Positions 8,401 to 12,570 of a DNA stretch of 12,570 bases are shown piece after piece. Location: the NCBI RefSeq assembly GCF_000003605.2, contig NW_003155743.1, positions 28,662-41,231 on the forward strand, given 5' to 3'. This DNA is from Saccoglossus kowalevskii. Taxonomy: Eukaryota; Hemichordata; Enteropneusta; Harrimaniidae. A program made the translations under genes and the position numbers. Within the stretch, counting starts at the first letter, position 1. The number at the start of each line of letters is the position of its first letter. The notes beneath the pieces were generated by a model. That model saw nothing but the letters and a program-made list of their open reading frames with translations. It made no database searches and was not told where the DNA came from.

Positions 8401-11400
8401 TTTGCTAAAGAAGGAGCTGATGTACTTAGGTAAGTTTGCAAACTTGATGCTATTTTGGATATGTTGAGGATATCCCAAAGTATGCACAAAGATGAGTTGG
8501 TCGCTGTGACCGTGTACTGTCTTGAGTGCATACTTTGATTGTGATATCCTTGTAATAACCTTATCAGGGATTTGTTTAAACAGGGGCGCAGCGCCCTTAT
8601 GTCATGGCCATGTGCCCCCTTACCCTGGGGAGCAGATCCTTTGGCAACCATAAAATTCTGATTGACTAGGGATCACATGTGGCCACAGTCTATAGTCTGA
8701 TAGTAATTTTGGCCCCAAGGAAGCCATAGAATGCTCCATTTTAACTTAGAATTATCAAAAACTCCACACCCTGGTAGGGAGAACCCTATCTCCCCCACTT
8801 GGTGGCGCCGCTGAACTGCAGTGCTCCCTCTTGCTCCCTCTTATACTTTTTCCTGATCTAACCACTTAGTGCATGAAGCCCAGAAGGGAGCAAAATGGTG
8901 AAAATTATTGAACTTACTCACTAAAACCTCATTTTCAAAAATGTCTGCCATTTTGGAAATACTGCTGCAGCATCATTTTATATTTTTAATTCACATTTTT
9001 CTAATAAGGTAGGATGCAGATACCATGTGCAATACTGCAAAATTAAACCATGCTATCGTTTATAGGAATACAGTGACAAATGTATAATAATGTTGTTTTC
9101 TATAGGAGCAATTTTTTAACTCTATTTCAGAATCATGTTCAAACTGAATCAAATTCTTCGTTTGAATTCGAAACATTTTATTTATTCATATGTTAACAGA
9201 AATACACAACGCATACTATATTTACTCGGTAAATATTTAATTTTACGATGTTATTTCTTTAAAGACAATTTGTTGCCAGTTTTATCAATTTTCCAAAACC
9301 TTTAATTGGAGCTATTAATGGACCAGTTGTGGGTGTTGCTGTTAGTACTTTATCTTTATTTGATGTAGTCTATGCAACAGATCGAGTAAGTATTAGTATA
9401 AATTGAAATTATGATACATTATTTAAGTATTATTTATCAATTTTGCTCTAGCTAAAACGTTAAAATCAGGGGGAAATGTAGATTATCAGTAGTTCATGTA
9501 ATAAATACTATTTTTGCTTCATGTGTATTGGAGATGTGTTCTAATATAATAGTAAATACATTTGTACTTAATGCCTTCATCCTCACCTCATTGGAGTTTT
9601 TTCTAAGCTCCAAGGGGCTGACTGGTGACCATTTAGTTTCAAAGAATGCAGTTCTTGATTTGACATGCCCATCAAGTTTAAACATGATAAATGCATTTGA
9701 CAGGGTAATATAAAAACTCTAACACAACAACAATTAAAACATCTTCCTTGTCAAATTGGTGGTTCATGCTCATTTAAATCCGAACATAACCGGTCAATTC
9801 TACCACACCTTGCTAGGCTCAAACTTCCATCCAATCACAGCATTCCAAATAAACATGATTCCCCACAAACGCTAGAGGGCGCTCTGGTCAAACAGTTGGC
9901 ATTGTTAATATTAATAGAATTGTTATAATACAAACAGAAGATTATGTCATTCATTCAAGAGCAATTTGATAGCTGAGACCTATAGTAGCTGTGTTTTGTG
10001 GCAAACTACACTGTATGTATACTATTGGCACTTGCAATTTGCAAATAGAAAAGTGAGAAGGTTAAGTGATAATCAACATTTGCATCTATTTTCCTGCCTC
10101 ATACCATATATGGGATATATATCCCTGGTAAAAAGCAAATAATCTACACTAGGGGGCAGCCTTGTACACTTATCTTTAAACATGCCATTGATATATTTCA
10201 AACCAGTAAATTAGCTGGTATGAGTATAAATATTTAATTACAGTAATTACCAAATACCACCTGCTATTAGTAACCATTATTTGTGTTGATTTTTTTTTTC
10301 AAAAATTGGCTGACTTGCTGTCATTTTGTAAGTCAAAAATAATTTTTTTAGCAATATTTTTGGACAACCTGAGAATGAAAACACAAAGTATATTCGGCTC
10401 ATCGTCATTTGCATGGTTTCACTGAAATGACCATCCATGGTCATCCAAAGATGATTCAGACTTAGTATAAAGGCAATGTAACATTTAACAAAAATACAAG
10501 TTTTTGTCTGTTTTTTGCATAATTCACACATCATAGTACATCAATGAAAGTAGATAGCTATGAGTCGATTTTTTTTTTCATTTTGCTGACATAGACCATG
10601 GAAGGTAGGACATGAAGGACTTAAATTAGTTGGAAAGATTTCTAACATGGCTAGGATGTTTCAATCAGATTGTTACTTCAAAACCATGTAGAAAGGGCAT
10701 TTTATGGTCTAACCTTCAATTGGTAGTATGTACATATTCAATGATTTATGGACATTAAACTCTATTAATATACATCTGACACCGTAACAAGTTGCAGCGT
10801 GCCATAATTTTGCGGTATTTTACAGGGTATTTTCATCCTACCATACAAGGAAATGTGAATTCCAAATATGGAATGATTATATGCGAATTATATGCAATCA
10901 AACATTGCTGCCACCAGGGTTTGACCAAACTCCACACAAAGAAGTTCACTATTCTGTTCTAAACTTTTTTGGATTTCGGTCATTCCCATGATATATCCTT
11001 GGAAGGAAAAGATGTATAATATAAGGTTATTACAATTATACCTCAAAGTATGCACTCAGACAGTATGCCGTTGCATTGACCTCCACTGTGCGTCGGTCAA
11101 TACTCCCGCTGCATACTATGAGGTATCCTCATAATAACCTCATATTCATATATGTACCAAAAATTGTATGTTGTACCAAATTTTGTGTTCTGTAATTACT
11201 CTTTGGGGCACTGGTCATACACATTTGAATTTTTAGGAATAACTACATGTAGAACAGAATATTTTGAAATCAGCATCATTCGATAAATACCAAATATTAA
11301 TCTTCAGAATTCCTCATAATTAATGCAACCATATTTATTAGCCTTCTTTACCACTGAAAAAGATTTTTTTGCTCTGTATAAATATGGGATATCCTTTACC

Positions 11401-11962
11401 ATAAGATCTAAGACGTTTGACCCATTTGTATGCAAAAATTAGTAATCTTACTTTTACATGAACAAAAATAGACCGTTAAAGATGAAATTCTTTTCACTTT
11501 CAAATATAGTTTGAAGGTTGCAACTATATTTGTTCAAAACTTATTGAAACTTGTAAAATTCCCTTAAGGGGATTAAATGTTTAAAGATCTATAAAGAAAA
11601 TAGCCTGATTTGCATATTACATTAAGTTATTAGGGTGAGTGAGATGATCATGTACATCAAGTGTATTTTTTTTCAGGAACTGTGATAATTCTGAGGGTAA
11701 ATAATTTGCACTCAAATGATAGCATACAAATAAAGATCTGTTAATGAGTGGTTTGTTAATCCATAAAGTCTGTATTTCCCTATTTTGTTAGAAGAAATAA
11801 TGGCCTGAGTTGATCAATTGGTGCATCTTGTTTATTATTCCAGTATAATAGTACCGTATTATTTTTTTCCAGGCTACTTTTCATACTCCATTCACTGCAT
11901 TGGGTCAAAGTCCTGAAGGTTGTTCCTCTGTGTTATTTCCAAGAATAATGGGACAAGGAAAG
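2283..11962 (+). CDS. ECI2: ACBP-fused delta3,delta2-enoyl-CoA isomerase (ECI2/PECI type), split gene, partial
   Basis: This enzyme moves the double bond of 3-enoyl-CoA esters to the 2-trans position so that unsaturated fatty acids can enter beta-oxidation, in peroxisomes and in some lineages mitochondria. Seven exons (809 nt) join without a frame break to 269 residues, numbered here from the isoleucine at 2285. Residues about 16-95 are an ACBP domain. Residues about 115 to beyond 269 are a crotonase-fold isomerase, joined by an acidic linker (about 95-112). ACBP ligand contacts align without gaps: Y41, K45, K67 and Y86 correspond to bovine Y28, K32, K54 and Y73. The isomerase shows the oxyanion segment YYCSGNDL (169-176), INGPVVG (216-222) and the general-base glutamate E254 in GQSPEGCSS. 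Vertebrate ECI2 is near 390 residues, so about 100 C-terminal residues, including any SKL-type peroxisomal signal, lie past the right edge. The N-terminal exon is unsettled. No disabling change was seen. Confidence 0.95.
2423..2801 (+). other. Intron between the ACBP exons
   Basis: A phase-0 intron of 379 bp with a GTATGA donor and a long polypyrimidine tract before CAG (2799-2801). It is AT-rich with T runs near 2634-2650. No element or gene is visible. Confidence 0.85.
2802..2900 (+). CDS. ECI2: ECI2 exon: ACBP helices 2-3
   Basis: Encodes 33 residues in phase 0 on both sides, from ATVGKCN to GVLSQ. ATVG continues the KQATVG signature of acyl-CoA-binding proteins. GKAKWTAWN (64-72) is the central ACBP motif, with K67 for the CoA phosphate and W68 in the acyl tunnel. 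The donor is GTGAGT. An open reading extension leftward through the T-rich acceptor, starting at an ATG at 2778, is not coding. Confidence 0.95.
2901..3519 (+). other. Intron 3, first part, no identified element
   Basis: Frames of 69 and 76 codons overlap on opposite strands around 3182-3425, but neither has a recognisable domain, splice context or codon signal. Base composition becomes less AT-rich toward the right, where a pyrimidine-rich stretch (CCTCCCACCCCACCC, about 3406-3420) leads toward the GC-rich block. Old repeat sequence is possible. Confidence 0.4.
3520..3780. repeat. GC-rich block of unknown origin in intron 3
   Basis: This block stands out from the AT-rich intron. It contains several perfect inverted motifs: GGTTGCAACC (3667-3676), and CATGATGC (3697-3704) facing GCATCATG (3721-3728) across 16 bases. 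Minus-strand frames of 61 and 68 codons cross it but encode nothing recognisable. It lies just upstream of the LINE fragment and could be part of the same or another inserted element. No conserved exon of ECI2 is missing between the flanking exons, so it is not needed by that gene. Confidence 0.4.
3880..4868 (+). pseudogene. Broken 3' end of a LINE-type retrotransposon ORF2
   Basis: The first part (about 3883-4063) reads [17 protein letters not shown], then [12 protein letters not shown] and MIKYWHR. This pattern is known from the region after the reverse transcriptase domain in many animal LINE polyproteins. The reading then shifts frame between about 4062 and 4140 into a 268-codon frame. 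That frame has [16 protein letters not shown] (105-120) and a cysteine/histidine motif CX2CX9HX4C (C132, C135, H145, C150) in ICTRC...HYIMDC, the usual C-terminal zinc-binding motif. No reverse transcriptase or endonuclease part is present, so the copy is 5'-truncated, as most LINE insertions are. The last 70 codons are hydrophobic and T-rich and are probably former 3' untranslated sequence. The copy is frameshifted and inactive. The clade cannot be told from this piece. Confidence 0.8.
4939..5768. repeat. Minisatellite, about 118-bp unit, seven copies
   Basis: Copies begin at GTAATTTAGGTAGTG at 4939, 5066, 5189, 5307, 5426, 5544 and 5659, with spacings of 127, 123, 118, 119, 118 and 115. Each unit contains GTGTAGTATTATTCC, then CACAAAAATTATCC, CATATTTTCTGTT and CTGAACCC. 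The end of each unit reads CTTAGGTAGT just before TTTAGGTAGT, a short internal duplication. The first two copies share CCGAC and GAACCCGTAAC variants, while later ones have CCCAC and mostly CCCATAAC. The seventh stops at CTGAACCCATAC. There is no open frame across the array, so it is a non-coding tandem repeat in intron 3. Confidence 0.97.
5930..6112 (+). CDS. ECI2: ECI2 exon: end of ACBP domain, linker and start of isomerase
   Basis: Encodes 61 residues in phase 0 on both sides after TTCTCCAG and before [17 protein letters not shown] (80-90) is ACBP helix 4; Y86 corresponds to the ligand-contacting Y73. An acidic linker rich in E, S and A follows (about 95-112). The isomerase domain then starts with [17 protein letters not shown] (115-131) and KKNAIN, the classic first beta-strands of the crotonase fold. 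This exon carries the fusion point between the two domains. A longer open frame through the intron on both sides is not coding. Confidence 0.95.
6113..6978 (+). other. Intron 4, first part
   Basis: AT-rich sequence with T runs near 6309-6318 and 6568-6577. An imperfect inverted repeat spans 6824-6905: GTTGGTC (6824-6830) faces GACCAAC (6899-6905), with GCAC pairing just inside. It may be a small foldback element. Otherwise nothing is recognised. The short frames here are chance. Confidence 0.5.
6979..7215 (+). repeat. Dispersed repeat, copy A
   Basis: This segment reappears in the same orientation at 8568-8820. Shared blocks include CATGGCCATGTGCCCCCTTA, GGGGAGCAGATCC, AAAATTCTGATTGAC, GGGATCACATGTG, CCAAGGAAGCCATAGAATGC and ACTCCACACCCTGGTAG. 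About four of five positions agree by eye outside one length difference. It encodes no protein that I recognise. It could be a SINE or part of a non-autonomous DNA element. Exact ends are uncertain by 10-20 bp. Confidence 0.85.
7216..7959 (+). other. Intron 4, last part, with a perfect hairpin
   Basis: No gene is seen. A perfect 10-bp stem, TCCCTCTATC (7459-7468) and GATAGAGGGA (7470-7479), is separated by one base. It is flanked on both sides by GGTCTC in direct orientation (about 7446 and 7484). The hairpin may belong to the repeat starting at 6979 or to a separate small element. The 155-codon minus frame across 7040-7507 follows repeat sequence and shows no known domain. The right boundary is a good acceptor (TCTTTTCAG). 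Confidence 0.5.
7960..8032 (+). CDS. ECI2: ECI2 exon: isomerase helix 1
   Basis: A short exon of 73 nt encoding [19 protein letters not shown] and then LAVVT plus the first base of a glycine codon (phase 1 at the right). The residues match the helix and strand that precede the oxyanion loop in ECI2, where vertebrates read a similar MYHEI...VLTGNGD segment. The initial methionine is internal and is not a start. The donor is GTACAC. Confidence 0.93.
8033..8326 (+). other. Short intron 5
   Basis: A phase-1 intron of 294 bp, AT-rich, with a GTACAC donor and an ATTCACAG acceptor. No element is visible. Confidence 0.9.
8327..8429 (+). CDS. ECI2: ECI2 exon: oxyanion loop
   Basis: Completes glycine 165 and encodes [15 protein letters not shown] onward to GADVL. 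It ends with two bases of arginine 199 (phase 2) before GTAAGT. The segment YCSGNDL provides the backbone amide that holds the thioester oxygen of the acyl-CoA; S172 occupies the usual alanine/serine position. Vertebrate ECI2 has SSGNDL, so the cysteine at 171 is a mild change. The following variable helix ([17 protein letters not shown]) is typical of the family. Confidence 0.95.
8455..8563. mobile_element. Palindromic MITE, diverged copy
   Basis: A left arm AGGATATCCCAAAGTATGCAC (8467-8487 region) faces a right arm GTGCATACTTTGATTGTGATATCC followed by TTGTAATAACCTTA, which is nearly its complement. The same arms occur at 11022-11142, so this is a second family member. The outer left arm (8455-8466) is eroded compared with the right, and the left end is approximate. 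It begins only about 25 bp after the exon donor at 8430. Confidence 0.7.
8568..8820 (+). repeat. Dispersed repeat, copy B
   Basis: Second copy of the repeat at 6979-7215, same strand. Relative to copy A it has a longer middle with CACAGTCTATAGTCTGATAG (8683-8702) where A has a few bases around AGCTTCG. It starts a few bases after the preceding palindromic MITE ends. A small tandem duplication TTGCTCCCTC follows just outside, at about 8820-8841. The 103-codon minus frame crossing it is a by-product. Confidence 0.85.
8821..9264 (+). other. Intron 6, last part
   Basis: AT-rich intron sequence with no recognised gene or element beyond the small duplication at its left edge. It ends at TTTCTTTAAAG, the acceptor of the next exon. 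Confidence 0.7.
9265..9385 (+). CDS. ECI2: ECI2 exon: active-site core
   Basis: Completes arginine 199 and encodes 40 residues, [20 protein letters not shown] to YATDR, ending in phase 0 before [22 protein letters not shown] is the conserved strand and helix start that supply the second oxyanion contact (near G222-V223). [10 protein letters not shown] is the strand that leads to the catalytic loop. It closely matches vertebrate ECI2, which reads KPLIAVVNGPAVG and LFDAVYASDR. Confidence 0.96.
9386..11021 (+). other. Intron 7, first part, with CTCF-like motifs
   Basis: Mostly AT-rich and without a gene. Two motifs resemble the CTCF core: ACACTAGGGGGCAGC (10146-10160), which matches the 14-base consensus at all but one place, and CGCTAGAGGGCGC (9870-9882), a weaker match. 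A third partial one is at about 10911. They may be chance or lie in old repeats. Short frames near 9494-9713 and 10277-10534 have no known domain. Confidence 0.4.
11022..11142. mobile_element. Palindromic MITE, 121 bp, TA target duplication
   Basis: The left end TAAGGTTATTACAATTATAC and the complement of the right end (TGAGGTTATTATGAGGATAC) are inverted copies, continuing inward into CTCAAAGTATGC and its complement, about 33 bp with mismatches. TA flanks both sides (11020-11021 and 11143-11144). The interior is also partly self-complementary (TTGACC facing GGTCAA). It shares its arms with 8455-8563. No protein is encoded. Insertion at TA suggests a Tc1/mariner-like helper, by inference. Confidence 0.8.
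11145..11872 (+). other. Intron 7, last part
   Basis: AT-rich sequence with no identified gene, RNA or element. It ends in a strong polypyrimidine tract and acceptor (ATTTTTTTCCAG). Confidence 0.75.
11873..11962 (+). CDS. ECI2: ECI2 exon: catalytic glutamate
   Basis: Encodes 30 residues in phase 0 on both sides, [15 protein letters not shown] to GQGK, before GTGTGT. E254 in SPEGCSS is the general base that shuttles the proton between C2 and C4 of the acyl-CoA, aligned with the catalytic glutamate of the ECI group. The exon is almost identical to the vertebrate ATFHTPF...[10 protein letters not shown] block. The next exon should start with the equivalent of the KATEML helix and is not in this window. 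Confidence 0.96.
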
Positions 11963-12398
11963 GTGTGTCCTGGCTTCTAACATTTTGTACCATGACTGTT
12001 GAGTGTGCTAAAAATATTACTCTCTCAGGAAGGATATACTTATATGATTATGTTTTATCAAAGGTTGGGAACATATATAAAAACATAATGCATAATATAA
12101 TCGGGGACATCTCAGGGGCACTTATAGTATATGGTAGGTCCCAATATCTGACATCATATGTCTATCTGTCTATCTGATACTCAAAATGGAGTCACTTATG
12201 TAAATGATTGAGGGACCAAGTCTATTGTTGAAATACGACACTGTGCATGTTTATTCAAGATTAGAAATTATGGTATACATACCTGTCATTGCAAGTACAT
12301 TGGTTCTGATGCTTTGTTATAAAAATATGGTTATAATTATGAAAATCCTAATCCATGCAACCAAGTTAAGTTGAATTAGTGGCTAAAAAACAAAATTC
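11963..12398 (+). other. Start of intron 8
   Basis: Begins with a GTGTGT donor. An 85-codon frame running from inside the exon into the intron (11920-12177) is in the wrong frame and not coding. A small TCTG/TCTA microsatellite lies at 12158-12175. No later ECI2 exon is found up to the window end. Confidence 0.7.
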
Positions 12399-12561
12399 TT
12401 AAAGGGGAACCACTCAATCCCATGGATTGCACCAAAGAATCATGGGACACTATTGTTTATGTTGTTTACAATGTTAATCTATCTTTTGTTATCCACTGTT
12501 ATTTTAATCCAGAAAGTAAATTTGTTGTGAGATTAGGCTTAACTGGAAGGTGCCCCTTTAA
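12399..12561. mobile_element. Short inverted-repeat element with TTAA duplication
   Basis: CTTAAAGGGG (12398-12407) and CCCCTTTAAG (12553-12562) are exact complements, and the pairing continues with one mismatch (AGGGGAACC against AGGGGCACC). TTAA lies at both ends (12399-12402 and 12558-12561). An element of about 155 bp inserted at TTAA fits best, as used by piggyBac and Kolobok transposons. It carries no frame, so it is non-autonomous. Which superfamily mobilised it is not visible. Confidence 0.75.
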
Positions 12562-12570
12562 GTATGAAAT

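Noticed and set aside
10594-10725. Possible inverted repeat (ACCATGGAAGGT facing ACCTTCAATTGGT)
   Set aside because: Short and imperfect arms with no target duplication. Not enough to call an element.

Overview
The window is intron-rich, AT-rich animal DNA. Seven exons separated by GT-AG introns run left to right and together encode most of one conserved metabolic enzyme. The rest is intron or flank, heavily seeded with transposon debris. Nothing points to bacteria or an organelle. The species cannot be fixed from sequence alone. The compact repeats, intron sizes and protein match would suit a marine invertebrate, possibly a deuterostome, but that is inference.

The main gene is an ECI2 (PECI)-type enoyl-CoA delta-isomerase with an N-terminal acyl-CoA-binding (ACBP) domain fused to a crotonase-fold isomerase domain. 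Exons lie at 2283-2422, 2802-2900, 5930-6112, 7960-8032, 8327-8429, 9265-9385 and 11873-11962. They splice in one continuous frame to 269 residues. All four classical ACBP ligand contacts and the isomerase catalytic glutamate are present. The last hundred or so residues, where a peroxisomal C-terminal signal would sit, lie beyond the right edge. The start exon is uncertain. A 20-base coding piece at 1188-1207 (MKTISSV) is the best candidate seen.

Left flank (1-1187): a 180-bp TA-flanked MITE-like element (110-293), then a minus-strand open frame (about 338-721) that resembles the C-terminal half of a zona pellucida (ZP) domain and may belong to a divergent neighbour or be a relic. An RFX X-box-like palindrome (705-717) and an AT-rich stretch follow.

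Intron contents: the third intron (2901-5929) holds a GC-rich block of unknown nature (3520-3780), a broken 3' end of a LINE-type retrotransposon (about 3880-4868) and seven tandem copies of a roughly 118-bp minisatellite (4939-5768). The fourth and sixth introns carry two direct copies of one dispersed repeat (6979-7215 and 8568-8820). Two members of a palindromic MITE family lie at about 8455-8563 and 11022-11142. A TTAA-flanked short inverted-repeat element closes the window (12399-12561).

I found no RNA gene, CRISPR array or novel gene system. The points most worth checking are the ZP-like frame, the very short first exon, the minisatellite, and the short transposon families whose ends and target duplications can be read directly.
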